Shown in pieces: positions 39,996 through 49,444 of a stretch of DNA of 64,000 nt. Where the stretch lies: positions 2,880,709 through 2,944,708 of the forward strand of contig CP043547.1 in assembly GCA_009664345.1 (NCBI GenBank), given 5' to 3'. The translations under genes and the position numbers were made by a program. Numbering within the stretch: the stretch's first letter is position 1; each line of letters opens with the position of its first letter. The DNA comes from Planctomycetales bacterium 10988 (GTDB lineage: Bacteria > Planctomycetota > Planctomycetia > Pirellulales > Pb10988). The notes below the pieces were generated by a model that was given only the letters and a program-made list of their open reading frames with translations, had not been told where the DNA came from and did no database searches.

Positions 39996-41303
39996 TTGAC
40001 GGATGCAGAGGAAACTTCGTCCCCTTCGGAAAACGCCAGCCAACAGACCTTCGATCACCGTGTCTGTTTAGCCTGGGGCGGGGGCTGCGATGATCTCACG
40101 GTCACCGTCAAGGAGAATCGGGTAGTCGCGATTTCTCCCAGTTGTGAACCTTCCAAGCGTTGGTTTCGCTTGGGGGATTATTTTCAGCCAGAAGTAGAAG
40201 GTTGTTTTTATCAAGGCACCCTGATCGAGCGGGCAGAGGCCATCGAAGTCGCTGCCCGCTTGCTCTCGGACGCCAAATCTCCGCTGATTTATGGGCTGGA
40301 GCAAGCGACTTGCGAGGCTCAACAAGCCGCCGTGGAATTAGCTGATCGCGTCCGTGGCACCATCGATTTTCCCAACACTTCGAAAAGTCTTTCTAATGTA
40401 TTAGCGTTTCAAAAGACGGGGAAAGTCTCCGCTACTTTAGGTGAAATTAAACAGCGAGCCGATTGCATCATTTATTGGAATTGCGATCCGGTCGCCACGC
40501 AACCTCACCACCTGAGCCGCTATAGTTTAGATAGCAACCCAAATTTATCGCGAAGATATTTTATTGTAGATCATGAAGAAAACAAAACTTCCAGCCGTGC
40601 GGAAAAAACTTTTAAAGTACATAAAAATAGCCATCTCGCCGCCGTGCAAACCTTGAGGGCTTTAGAGAAAAATCGTCCTCTCTCCAAGGAACTAGTTCAA
40701 CAAACGACCGGCAATTCTTTAGAAGAGTGGAAAAAATTACAACAAGCGATTCATGACTCGAACTTTGTTGCCATCTTATTCCCAGGGCATTTAAGCTCGG
40801 AAGATGAGTGTCAGATTTTTTATACAGCCCTTAGGCGGTGGATTCGTGAATTAAATAAAGTCACCAGTGTGATTGGTTTGACACTTGGCGAACCTGATAA
40901 TCCTGTCGGGGCTGAAAATATTTTAGCTTCTTCAAGTGGATATCCGCTCGCCGTTTCCTATCACTTGGGATATCCCCGCTACAATCCAATTGAATTTAAT
41001 AGCGAACAGCAAGCGGTAAATCAAGAAATCGATTGTCTCTTGATTGCTGGAACTTCACTGACACAAGAAGACTGTCAAGCAATCCAAACTCATTACAAAG
41101 GAATTCCTAAAATCGTCTTGAGTCCTTTTCCTTATCACGCTTCACAGCCGGAACTTTTTCTTTCTATTCGCGATCTTGCCACGGCGGAAACCGGCCTTGT
41201 TTACCGTTCCGATGGGGTCCCCCTTCCTCTAAGAGCGGTCTGCACTTCAAACAATCCTCCCTTGCAGGAAACACTCGAAGCAATCATCTCTCATTTAAAG
41301 TAA
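39996..41303 (+). CDS. fhcB: Formylmethanofuran dehydrogenase/formyltransferase-hydrolase subunit B
   Basis: The 435-residue protein is homologous to FwdB/FmdB, the catalytic subunit of formylmethanofuran dehydrogenase in methanogens. In bacteria with the tetrahydromethanopterin C1 pathway it is part of the Fhc complex, where it is thought not to do redox chemistry. The N-terminal cluster motif CxxCxxxC-DD is altered: Cys24, Trp27, Cys31, with a further Cys50, so one of the usual four ligands is missing. The metal-site Cys equivalent is Cys106 in YGLEQATCEAQQ. CIIYWNCDPVATQPHHLSRY is the next landmark. It starts at TTG 39996 after GAGG. fhcA, fhcC and fhcD are not in this window. Confidence 0.85.
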   Translation: MTDAEETSSPSENASQQTFDHRVCLAWGGGCDDLTVTVKENRVVAISPSCEPSKRWFRLGDYFQPEVEGCFYQGTLIERAEAIEVAARLLSDAKSPLIYGLEQATCEAQQAAVELADRVRGTIDFPNTSKSLSNVLAFQKTGKVSATLGEIKQRADCIIYWNCDPVATQPHHLSRYSLDSNPNLSRRYFIVDHEENKTSSRAEKTFKVHKNSHLAAVQTLRALEKNRPLSKELVQQTTGNSLEEWKKLQQAIHDSNFVAILFPGHLSSEDECQIFYTALRRWIRELNKVTSVIGLTLGEPDNPVGAENILASSSGYPLAVSYHLGYPRYNPIEFNSEQQAVNQEIDCLLIAGTSLTQEDCQAIQTHYKGIPKIVLSPFPYHASQPELFLSIRDLATAETGLVYRSDGVPLPLRAVCTSNNPPLQETLEAIISHLK

Positions 41304-41308
41304 AGTTT

Positions 41309-42922
41309 TTACTTTACACGTTCGTAGAGTATCCAACTACGATTATCATTCATGGGAAACTTTTTAAGAATTTTATATTCCATTCCATGAATAGTTAAAT
41401 GTTTAATCTCGGTAGATTTCGGCCAAGCTACTTTCAACATTTGCTCATCATCTTCTAGTAAATATTCCGGGCTTCGCTCTTTCCATAATTTTTCCAAGGC
41501 TTCATCACGGGGATTATCAAAACTGTGGCCCTCTTGATTGATGAGTTGAGCAACCTCCCGATCTGACAACCCGTGGGTATAATCAAAGATCGGGTTATTT
41601 GTATAGTAGGCTAAAACTCCCACTCTACGCGTCGCGATGGTTGCTTCGGCAGGAATATTTTTTTCTATCCATTGAACCGGCTCTATTAGCGGTTTGCTGA
41701 TGAGCACATAGTTGGGATATTCTTTCAATAAGGCAAAGACCTTAACCATAGAATAAAAATTCATCCCTATTAAAAAGATTAAAAACACCCCGGTGACTTT
41801 TGCCCCCCATTGTTTAAAGGGGCCTTTTCTTAACAACATCGGAAGTATACTAATCACTCCCAGCCAGAAGAGTAGCATGGCGGCCGGTAAATATGGAGCG
41901 AAATAGCGGGCAAGCTCTGTCCAGTCGAGAGGAGAATAAAGACAAAACAACCAACCCGTCGCTGTAATTGAAACTAGAGCATTTCCTAACGAGCCGACAT
42001 CCATCAATTGTGCCCCTTTCCAAGCAAAGTAGAAAATCACAAGCACAAAAATTCCCGCCAGTGGAAAAGGTAAATTGGGATGCGTTCCACGCAGCCCCTC
42101 TTGCACACTATTGAATAGACCAAAGAATGAAGTCGATTTGGAATGGAAAGTGTTCGGAACAACATCTTGAAAATATTGAAAACGATAATAGGAGATCCCT
42201 GCCAATAATATTGCCCAAAAGAAAAGATTTAAAATGAGAAAGACTTTTCGTTGCGGAGACTGAAAGAACTGCAACCCTGCATACAATGGAAAAACAAGAA
42301 GTGCTTCTGGATGAAAGGTGCTGCCGATGGCACTTAACAAAGGCAAGAGCCAAGAATTCGGGCGAACGTCGGCAATCCATAGAAATAGCAAAAGTGTGAA
42401 TGATAAAATCGAGGTTTCCATTCCGCTTAATGAAAAGTAAAGCCATTCAAAATTAAATACGGTTAATAATACCGGTGCTAACAAGATCGTTTGAAAGACA
42501 TTGCCAAGTGGAAGTTTTTTCGCCAAGCGATAGCTGAGCATCACAATCAAGCCGATATTCACACCAGTCAATAAAAAGCCTTGCACTTTCGCGGCGGTCG
42601 GGGCTCCGAGGAAAAGCGATAAAGGAATTAAACTTAACAACCAACCGATATTCGTAACGCCTTCAACAGGGGAAGTATTTAAATCAAAGCGAAAACCTTC
42701 GCCGTGAATGGCATGATAAATATATTGAAAACCTATAAAGGCATCATCCACATAATATTCGCGGACTTGATAGGAAAACATTGCCGCTGACAAGACAAGC
42801 AATCCCCAAAAGGCAAAGAGCGATCGGGTAGAAATATCTTTCGCCGCCGACGGGGGAGTTGACGGCGGATTCTTCTTTTCTGTCATGGAAGGGGCCTTTG
42901 ATTCTCGATGCTTAGCGTTCAT
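41309..42922 (-). CDS. GT-C fold glycosyltransferase, AftB-like
   Basis: The protein has about 537 residues from ATG 42922; TTG 42955 and ATG 42886 are alternatives. Ten or more membrane spans are visible, from LFAFWGLLVLSAAMFSYQV onward. The first periplasmic loop holds the diagnostic YYVDDAFIGFQYIYHAI with its Asp-Asp pair and SPVEGVTNIGWLLSLIP. This pattern is shared with lipid-linked sugar transferases such as the mycobacterial arabinofuranosyltransferase AftB. A soluble C-terminal domain begins near residue 420. It should use a polyprenyl-phosphate sugar to decorate an envelope glycan. The stop codons of this gene and fhcB are only a few bases apart in convergent orientation. Confidence 0.75.
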   Translation of the reverse strand: MNAKHRESKAPSMTEKKNPPSTPPSAAKDISTRSLFAFWGLLVLSAAMFSYQVREYYVDDAFIGFQYIYHAIHGEGFRFDLNTSPVEGVTNIGWLLSLIPLSLFLGAPTAAKVQGFLLTGVNIGLIVMLSYRLAKKLPLGNVFQTILLAPVLLTVFNFEWLYFSLSGMETSILSFTLLLFLWIADVRPNSWLLPLLSAIGSTFHPEALLVFPLYAGLQFFQSPQRKVFLILNLFFWAILLAGISYYRFQYFQDVVPNTFHSKSTSFFGLFNSVQEGLRGTHPNLPFPLAGIFVLVIFYFAWKGAQLMDVGSLGNALVSITATGWLFCLYSPLDWTELARYFAPYLPAAMLLFWLGVISILPMLLRKGPFKQWGAKVTGVFLIFLIGMNFYSMVKVFALLKEYPNYVLISKPLIEPVQWIEKNIPAEATIATRRVGVLAYYTNNPIFDYTHGLSDREVAQLINQEGHSFDNPRDEALEKLWKERSPEYLLEDDEQMLKVAWPKSTEIKHLTIHGMEYKILKKFPMNDNRSWILYERVK

Positions 42923-43219
42923 CGTCAAAAGTAAATGGAAGGTGATCTTTTCCAAGTGCCTATCTGCTTTTGATCACCGACTCTTAGCTCGAGTTCCGCG
43001 AGGGGCTTGACGATAGTTCGGGAAACTGCAAGGTTTTTAAGAGTAGGTGGTCAAAGTTTCTTGAGTGTCACGTTTTTAAGGTGGTCTCTTTGTCTGTCGC
43101 GTTTTGGCCACTGATTCTAAACAATGTGGGCCTGTTGAGGTATCTCTCTTGCCCAGCTTCCTAACCGATGCAAGCTTTGCTCACCGTAGCAAGCTTCCTT
43201 CCATTTCGCGAGAGGGATC

Positions 43220-43528
43220 ATGTTTTATTTAAATGTGTGGCTGACTATTCAACCAGAAGAAGTGGGCCGAATGGAAGAGATTTCCGCCAAGCTGAAAGAG
43301 GCGGCCGCCCTGTCGCGAGAGGAACCGGGTTGCGAACGGTTTGAAGTTTATGCTTCAGAATCGACCCCGGGGAAATGGCTGTTGACCGAGCGTTGGGCGG
43401 ACAAAGCGGCTTGGGAAACGCACCGCGAGGCGGAAGCCGTTCAGACCATTTATCTCCCGCAAGTCTTGCCTTATGTCGAGCGGGAAGCGCACTTTTGCAG
43501 CTTGTTAAGTGAGGCGGAAGCCATATAG
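43220..43528 (+). CDS. ABM-domain protein (putative quinol/antibiotic biosynthesis monooxygenase)
   Basis: This 102-residue dimeric alpha-beta barrel protein belongs to the ABM family. Pattern: YLNVWLTIQPEEVGRMEEIS, then SREEPGCERFEVYASESTPG and WLLTERWADKAAWETHREAE. Family members oxidise quinols without a cofactor or act as small sensors; there is no evidence for a particular substrate. GAGGG lies just upstream of ATG 43220. It is followed after 81 bases by the TIGR01777 gene on the same strand, with a separate ribosome-binding site. Confidence 0.8.
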   Translation: MFYLNVWLTIQPEEVGRMEEISAKLKEAAALSREEPGCERFEVYASESTPGKWLLTERWADKAAWETHREAEAVQTIYLPQVLPYVEREAHFCSLLSEAEAI

Positions 43529-43609
43529 TAGAATGGGAAATCTTGTTCTGACTTTATATTATGTTGAATTTTGACTGTCATTTACGATAGATAGCAGGAG
43601 AAAATACGA

Positions 43610-44521
43610 ATGCGTGTTTTGATCACAGGTGCCACAGGAATGATCGGTCGGGCTTTAGTCCAAGCTCTGACCGAGCGAAAAGATCGTGTTGTGGTCGTTA
43701 CACGCAATCGGGATCGGGCCGAAAAACTGCTGGGCGAAGCCGTCGAATATCAAGAGGCCGACCCGGTTTATGAAGGTCCCTGGATGGATGAAGTCGGGCG
43801 GTGCGATGCCGTCGTGCATTTGGCCGGACAGTTTTTGTTTGCCCATCGTTGGACGGCTGCCGAGAAGACCCAACTTCGCAATAGCCGAATTCTTTCCGCT
43901 TTGAATCTCGTCGAGGCCATTCATCAATCCAAAGAACCGCCGAAAGTTTTCGTTTCGACCTCCGCGATTGGCTATTATGGGGAAGATGTCCCTAGCGACC
44001 GCCAAGAGGATTCGCCGCGTGGGGAAGGTTTCTTGGCCCAACTCTGTGCCGATTGGGAAACGGTCGCCCAGAAGGCAAGTAAATCCGGCGTCCGCGTGCC
44101 GATCGTGCGGGTCGGGGTCGTGCTTTCCAAAGATGGCGGGATTATCGAAAAGCTGGCTCCGCAGTTTCGGTGGGGACTTGGCGGAAAGATCGGCAATGGC
44201 AAACAGTGGATTAGCTGGATTCACCGTGAGGATTTGGTCAAAGTTTATTTGCAATGTTTGGATGATGAAACACTCTCCGGGCCGATCAATGCCGTTGCTC
44301 CGCATCCGGTGACGAATGCCGAATTCTGCCGCCTTTTGGCTCAAACCCTTCATCGACCTTGCTGGGTGCCGATCCCTTCGTTGGCCCTCAAAGCCGCGTT
44401 GGGAGAACGAGCGACTGCCCTGCTCGGGGGACAACAGGTTTCTCCGGAAAAGCTCAAAGAGCACGAATTCAGCTTTCAATATCCCGAGTGCGAATCCGCC
44501 CTCCAAGACTTGCTCGCCTAA
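43610..44521 (+). CDS. TIGR01777 family NAD-dependent epimerase-like protein
   Basis: The 303-residue short-chain dehydrogenase-type protein resembles YfcH. The N-terminal Rossmann motif is VLITGATGMIGRALV (residues 3-17). The family-specific AIGYYGEDVPSDRQEDSPRG with its active-site Tyr is near residue 120. The LGGKIGNGKQWISWIHREDL segment and the C-terminal DUF1731 region (SPEKLKEHEFSFQYPE) are also present. The reaction is unknown; links to cell division or heme proteins have been suggested for relatives. CAGGAG precedes ATG 43610. A bidirectional terminator follows. Confidence 0.88.
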   Translation: MRVLITGATGMIGRALVQALTERKDRVVVVTRNRDRAEKLLGEAVEYQEADPVYEGPWMDEVGRCDAVVHLAGQFLFAHRWTAAEKTQLRNSRILSALNLVEAIHQSKEPPKVFVSTSAIGYYGEDVPSDRQEDSPRGEGFLAQLCADWETVAQKASKSGVRVPIVRVGVVLSKDGGIIEKLAPQFRWGLGGKIGNGKQWISWIHREDLVKVYLQCLDDETLSGPINAVAPHPVTNAEFCRLLAQTLHRPCWVPIPSLALKAALGERATALLGGQQVSPEKLKEHEFSFQYPECESALQDLLA

Positions 44522-44544
44522 TCCATTTGCAAATCATCGATAAA

Positions 44545-44582
44545 AAAAGACCCTCGACTCAAAAGAGCAGAGGGTCTTTTCC
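44545..44582. terminator. Bidirectional terminator
   Basis: AAAAGACCCTC at 44545-44555 pairs perfectly with GAGGGTCTTTT at 44570-44580. A and T tracts flank both sides, so it serves the two convergent genes. Confidence 0.85.
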
Positions 44583-44611
44583 ATTACGTCAAGCATGATT
44601 GTTTAAAGAAC

Positions 44612-45979
44612 CTAGTCCCACCACCATTGGCCGGCTTGCAAGTTCGGGGTGATCTGTTGGTGTTGGCTTTCCAACTTGCCATCTTCATCCATCATGAGGT
44701 TGCCTTCGCTCAGGGCTTTGTAGGCAGTGATCTCGACCCCACCACCGACCGGAGTCATCAAGGTGCGGCCTTTCCACAAGGAATTGACGGCGCTTTCGAC
44801 TTGGGCGGGGGTGTTGTACTTTTGCGTTTCGAAAAGTTTTTCGTGGGCAAAGACCAACGGTTCCCATTCAACTTCACCATAAAGGTCTTGTTGTTGCATG
44901 TAGGCAGCGGCCACCAGCATGTCGATCAGGTTTCGCAATTGAGCATAAACCGGGCTGCGTTCGGCGATTTGCGGGTATTTGGCGGTGAAGCCTTGCACAA
45001 AACGCCCGCTGGCGGAGTTCGTATTGCGATTGGAAACCCGTTGTCCATCCGCCGCGACGAGTTCATCTTCGCCGATGAGTTTGACGCCACGACCGACGAG
45101 TTCCGCCGCTTGGCCATTGTGAGAAACTTTGACACATTCATAATCCGGCACAAAGTACCAACGTTGCAGGGCATTGCTGGCGACTTGGGTCGGATTGACC
45201 AAGTCAACATAGCTCGACATGCGAACGGGCGGTTCTTCGAGTCCGATTCCGATCAGCTTCATGCGATAATCGGCTTCGACCATGACTTGGGCAAAATGCG
45301 TTCCGCCAGGGATTCCCCAAATGCTGACCGTTTGCAAGCCAAGGCTTTGACGCAGGCCGTTGACGATGAATTGCGTTTGGGCAGGTGTAGCGGTGTGGCC
45401 CACTCGCATGATGAATTGTTGCATGCGTTGCAGACCTTCGGTGGTCGGATCGATGGAACAACCGACGAGCGGGGTTTGTTCTCCACCCGGCGGGAAGGCT
45501 CGCATGGCGACGACCATATCTTCGAGCAACATGACCGGATCATGGGTCGAAAGGCCCAAGGCTCGGTTCGCCCCGTCGTGATACCACCCTTCGGCAGGTC
45601 CGGCGATCACGAGGTCTCCCGATTCGGGATAAGCGAAGAGATACTGAATGCGTTGCAATCCAGCTAAATGTTGCATTTCTTGAGTCGGTTCGCGACCTTC
45701 TTCGATACATTTTTCAATCGCTTGCTCCAGCCGCGTGAGGGAGATTTTGCGAAGCGAACTGAATTTGGCAATATCTTGATCGAGGGAGGCTTGGGCTGCG
45801 GACATCCGTTGATGTCGCAAACGACCGTGAGGATCAGGAATTTGATGCGTGCGGAGAACTCCATCGGCATCGACCGCTACCCCCGCAAAGCCTTGAGCTT
45901 GCACTGTTCCGGTGGACAGAAAGCAACAAATGGCCAGGCTCAGCGGAATCATCCGTAAGCTGATTGTTCGCAAGTTCAT
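44612..45979 (-). CDS. Exported DUF1598-like planctomycete protein
   Basis: From ATG 45979, preceded by AGAGG, the protein has 455 residues with a signal peptide ending near residue 29 (AICCFLSTGTVQA). It shows the features of planctomycete DUF1598 proteins: FAGVAVDADGVLRT, MQHLAGLQRIQYLFAYPESG, DLVIAGPAEGWYHD, VGCSIDPTTEGLQRMQQF and RWYFVPDYECVKVS. An all-lineage role is not known. It is probably periplasmic or surface-associated. The gene has no close neighbours on its strand and is flanked by a 486-base spacer. Confidence 0.75.
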   Translation of the reverse strand: MNLRTISLRMIPLSLAICCFLSTGTVQAQGFAGVAVDADGVLRTHQIPDPHGRLRHQRMSAAQASLDQDIAKFSSLRKISLTRLEQAIEKCIEEGREPTQEMQHLAGLQRIQYLFAYPESGDLVIAGPAEGWYHDGANRALGLSTHDPVMLLEDMVVAMRAFPPGGEQTPLVGCSIDPTTEGLQRMQQFIMRVGHTATPAQTQFIVNGLRQSLGLQTVSIWGIPGGTHFAQVMVEADYRMKLIGIGLEEPPVRMSSYVDLVNPTQVASNALQRWYFVPDYECVKVSHNGQAAELVGRGVKLIGEDELVAADGQRVSNRNTNSASGRFVQGFTAKYPQIAERSPVYAQLRNLIDMLVAAAYMQQQDLYGEVEWEPLVFAHEKLFETQKYNTPAQVESAVNSLWKGRTLMTPVGGGVEITAYKALSEGNLMMDEDGKLESQHQQITPNLQAGQWWWD

Positions 45980-46465
45980 AATTGACCTCTTTTTGGATTC
46001 GTTTCGCGGTCCGCCGGATTTTCGCACAGCCAAGTCACTTCACTTGAGCCGTTTCAGGGGAATCGCTCGTCATTTTGCTTTCAGCCGTGCGAAAGCACCC
46101 TATTATTACTGTGTGTTTTGCTTCAAGGGTAAGGAATACCACTCAATAAACCGTCGTCTAAGCAGGCTCGAAAATGAGTCTTCAGAAATCTAGGTTGTAA
46201 AAATAGTCAAAGCAAATAATTCAGAGAAACTGTGTACGGAAGATGAAGCCGATTACCAGCTTTATCCCTGGCCTTCTCTCTGGAAAATTGAGAAGATAGG
46301 CTCCTTAGGAGAACTTTCCCGATCTTCAGGTTTTGTTAGAGAGAATCCCTGAGAGAAAAATCGGATGGAGCAACCTACTTTATTGAAAAGAAACCTAGCA
46401 GGTCATAGAGAGCGGGTATCTTTCCGAAATTACCTGACTTACGGAAAGTAAACGCCGCTGAGTCA
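45980..46465. other. Intergenic region without recognised features
   Basis: Between two minus-strand genes. No gene, strong hairpin or promoter pair was found. The promoter of the DUF1598-like gene should be at the left end. Confidence 0.4.
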
Positions 46466-47152
46466 TTAACCATGATGGGAAGGATCGCCGATTTGGCGGA
46501 GGTAGGTGGCGACTTGCATTTGCAAATCAATCAAGTTTTGCCAATGTCGCTGATCGAGATTCACCCGTTCGGAGTTCTTTTCTCCTTGCACGGATTCAAT
46601 CAAGAGACGTAAACGGACATGCAAAAAGTTCATAATGTCCGAAAGTTGAGCAGCTTGACCAGGAGTGAGGCCCGCGGGAAGGTCCGGGAATTTTTCCAAC
46701 CGTTGCAAGGCTTGTTGCATGTGCGGATCGGTGGGATCGGGAACCCCGGAGGCTTGTGCTTCGCCGGCGGAGCCGACCGTCGCGCGGGCATCATGTTCGG
46801 ATTGCCCAGCATTATGGAGTTGATCACGCCGCAGATTGGCCAACCGTTCGGCAATTTGTTCGCGAGAACCAAAGAGCAACACCGAACGTCCGAGGGCAAT
46901 CATATCTCCAAAGCGGAGAATTTTGAGTTGCATGTCCTCGCCATTGACCTTGGTTCCGTTGGTACTTTGCAAATCGGTCAGTACCAGCCGACCTTGGTCT
47001 TCTTGAATCTTGAGATGAAAGCGACTGATCCGCTCATCGTTGAGCTGAATGGTGTTACCTTCCTCGCGCCCCACCGTGACAGGGGTGGACAAATTGTGGA
47101 AGACCCGACCTCGGTCGGCACCATCTAAGACTTGTAAGGTGATCAAGGCCAT
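46466..47152 (-). CDS. FHA domain protein
   Basis: The 228-residue protein starts at ATG 47152, where the domain begins; the open frame continues upstream. An N-terminal FHA phosphothreonine-binding domain is shown by PVTVGREEGNTIQLNDERIS, RFHLKI and LTDLQSTNGTKVNGE, which carry the conserved Gly-Arg, Ser-x-x-His and Asn-Gly. The rest is helical with a Gln/Glu-rich end (ALQRLEKFPDLPAGLTPGQA, DLQMQVATYLRQIG). Such proteins read Ser/Thr kinase signals, which are numerous in planctomycetes. No kinase gene lies next to it. Confidence 0.85.
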   Translation of the reverse strand: MALITLQVLDGADRGRVFHNLSTPVTVGREEGNTIQLNDERISRFHLKIQEDQGRLVLTDLQSTNGTKVNGEDMQLKILRFGDMIALGRSVLLFGSREQIAERLANLRRDQLHNAGQSEHDARATVGSAGEAQASGVPDPTDPHMQQALQRLEKFPDLPAGLTPGQAAQLSDIMNFLHVRLRLLIESVQGEKNSERVNLDQRHWQNLIDLQMQVATYLRQIGDPSHHG

Positions 47153-47856
47153 GGGATCTTCTAAAGATTCAATCGGAATACTCGAGGAGTCACACGCTCT
47201 GCCTAACAATCTATAGCGGATAGCATGCCAGATTGCTGGGGGATCAAGCGATGGAGGAACGTATTGAACTACCACCAACAAGATTTATAACGAAAAAAGC
47301 TTTAACATTCCACGGCCCAAAACAAACCGAGAAGACCTTTTTCGAGAGACGCTTACGATAGCATCCTATTATATAGATAAGGTAGTGAAAGAGAAAGCGA
47401 GTGAGGAATAATTTTCTGCCTAGTCATTCGATCCTTAGCGAGCGAACAGGTTCGCGGTCCAAAACCAGGTGTGGGTTTCGAGGTGGTTTTGAAGACATTA
47501 CTACTGAAATTGTCGCGATTACGGACAGTCATTTCAAGAAAACTCTCTAGAAAATCGAATTTTCTCGAATCAGACCGCTAGACGAATACCGCTTTTGTGG
47601 ATTATACTCAGTCGCTTGACAGAAACAACTAGGTTCCAGCATCTTTCCCAAAAACCCCACGATCGAGTGTTTTTCGGTCCCTGAAAATAAGATGCTCCAT
47701 CCAGCCAATCCGTTGAAGATTGTTTGATCATTCCTACTTCATCCGGCATTCATTGGCTGTTGATCCCAGTTACTATTCAAACGAACTCACCCAAGAGTCC
47801 GTTTTCCGTACAATATCGTTTCCCTTTGGACGTCGAGTAAGAGAAGGAAACCATCC
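47153..47856. other. Divergent intergenic region with possible rplX promoter
   Basis: No gene is supported. A weak promoter-like pair, TAGACG at 47579-47584 and TATACT at 47603-47608 with an 18-base spacer, faces rplX and would give a leader of about 240 bases. A small palindrome lies near 47549-47565 (AGAAAATCGAATTTTCT). Confidence 0.35.
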
Positions 47857-48216
47857 ATGAAATTACGTGTTGGAGATCCCGTTGAAGTTATCCGTGGAGC
47901 TGATCGCGGACTGCAAGGCCCGATCTTGGCAATTGATCGATCCAAAAACAAAGTGATCGTCGAAGGCGTGAATCAAGTTTTCAAGCACGTTCGCCCGAGC
48001 CAAAAGAATCCCCAAGGCGGTCGCTTGTCCAAAGAGATGCCGATCAGTGCTGCCAACGTGATGATTCTTTGCCCCCAAACGAACGAACCGAGCAAAATCG
48101 GCATTCGTTACTTGGAAGATGGCACCAAAGAACGTTATGCGAAAGTCTCCGGAGCCTCGCTGGGAACGATCTCCCCCGCCCGTGCTCGCTACGCTCATAC
48201 TGCCGAATCTGCTTAA
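47857..48216 (+). CDS. rplX: 50S ribosomal protein L24
   Basis: L24 is an early assembly protein of the large subunit. This 119-residue protein has the KOW motif near its start (GDPVEVIRGADRGLQGPILA), then KVIVEGVNQVFKHVRPSQKN and PQGGRLSKEMPISAANVMI, all typical of L24. GAAGGA precedes ATG 47857. In most bacteria rplX lies inside the spc operon between rplN and rplE. Here it stands alone with its own terminator, flanked by an FHA gene and an MBL hydrolase gene. It could be the only copy or a second one; the window cannot decide. Confidence 0.93.
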   Translation: MKLRVGDPVEVIRGADRGLQGPILAIDRSKNKVIVEGVNQVFKHVRPSQKNPQGGRLSKEMPISAANVMILCPQTNEPSKIGIRYLEDGTKERYAKVSGASLGTISPARARYAHTAESA

Positions 48217-48247
48217 CTTCCATTCGGTTGACTATTAACTCTGAAAG

Positions 48248-48282
48248 CCTTCACTCTTCAGGCGGAGTGAAGGTTTTCTTTT
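48248..48282 (+). terminator. Rho-independent terminator after rplX
   Basis: CCTTCACTC at 48248-48256 pairs with GAGTGAAGG at 48265-48273 and is followed by TTTTCTTTT. It shows that rplX is a single-gene transcript. Confidence 0.85.
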
Positions 48283-48316
48283 GCGCAAAGAGCTTGATTG
48301 ATCGAGAGGAAATAAA

Positions 48317-48994
48317 ATGGGCAGCTATCAGATTATTCCGCTCAAGCTCCAGTTCTCGAATGCTTTTTTGCTCAAAGGAGAGAAGATCGCTTTGGTCGAT
48401 ACCGGGGTCGCTTCCGATTTGCCAAAGTTGATCAAGCTCTTGGCCGTTCACAAAGTCACTCTCAAAGAGCTGGATTGCGTACTACTTACCCATGCCCATG
48501 GGGACCATGTCGGCAATGCCAAGCAAATCCAAGACGAATTCAAATGCCCGATCGCCATTCATCCGGCGGACGTAGATCGTTTAAAAGAGGGATATAACGG
48601 CAAACTCAAACCGGTGTATGCCGGAACGCAACTCATCACCAAGGTGGTTCCGCAACGCTTTACCCCGGTGACGGACAACTTGACCATGATCGAGGAAGGC
48701 CCGCTCGACTTCTTCGATTCCGACATTCAAGTCTTCCATACTCCGGGGCATACCCCCGGTTCGGTCTCACTCGGGATCGATTCCGAAAATGTCCTCGCTG
48801 GCGATTTGCTCATCGGCGGCTATCTAGGAGGGGTCTTCCGTTCGCACATCGCCCGCTATCCTTACTTCGCCGATTCCTTGGAAGAGGTCCGCACTTCCAC
48901 CAAAAAGCTCCTCGCCGAATCTTATCAAACCTACTATCTCGGACACGGAGGACCGGTTTCGAAAAACTCTGTGAAAGGGTTGATTCAGGGTTAA
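48317..48994 (+). CDS. Metallo-beta-lactamase fold hydrolase
   Basis: The 225-residue protein has the MBL fold with the metal motif HxHxDH at residues 59-64 (LLTHAHGDHVGNAKQ). Further metal ligands are expected in FHTPGHTPGSVSLG and in the C-terminal YYLGHGGPVS. Family members include glyoxalase II-like thioesterases and lactonases; the substrate is unknown. GAGAGGAAAT precedes ATG 48317. The stop is followed directly by repeat element D. Confidence 0.88.
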   Translation: MGSYQIIPLKLQFSNAFLLKGEKIALVDTGVASDLPKLIKLLAVHKVTLKELDCVLLTHAHGDHVGNAKQIQDEFKCPIAIHPADVDRLKEGYNGKLKPVYAGTQLITKVVPQRFTPVTDNLTMIEEGPLDFFDSDIQVFHTPGHTPGSVSLGIDSENVLAGDLLIGGYLGGVFRSHIARYPYFADSLEEVRTSTKKLLAESYQTYYLGHGGPVSKNSVKGLIQG

Positions 48995-49026
48995 CCGGGC
49001 ATCGGCAGGGCTGCCTGAAAGAAGTA

Positions 49027-49235
49027 GGAACGGATCGTGTTCGGTTTTCAGTGTTCGGTGTTCGGTACTTGTGGCGAACACGAAGGTGCTGGCGAAAGCC
49101 GAATCAGCCTGAATATAGATTGAGTTGACTTCGAGAATATCCTTTTTTTCAACCTTCAATCTCAAGAATGGAACAGTCTTCGAAGATTTTCACTCCGAGA
49201 ACCGAACACTGAAAACCGAACACCGAACACGATTC
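49027..49235. repeat. Intergenic inverted-arm element D
   Basis: The left arm (49027-49068) differs from the left arm of element A at 13424 by a single base over about 41 positions. The right arm (49193-49235) is its reverse complement and is close to the right arm of A. The centre of about 125 bases is mostly unrelated to that of A. It lies right after the MBL hydrolase gene. Confidence 0.75.
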
Positions 49236-49444
49236 ATCTCCCTGGCTTCCGTGTTCCCTTTCCAATCCATGCTCCATTTTAAACAACCTTTTCAATTATT
49301 CACTTTCTTTCAATTATATTATTTATTCAACCGATACCGTTTGATGTATGAATAGCTTGCAGGGAGGGGTTGGAATTTATTTTTGATCCTTCGCGGGGTG
49401 AGTTTCTCACTTTCAACTCACGATTCGGCATTGAGGAGAATAAA

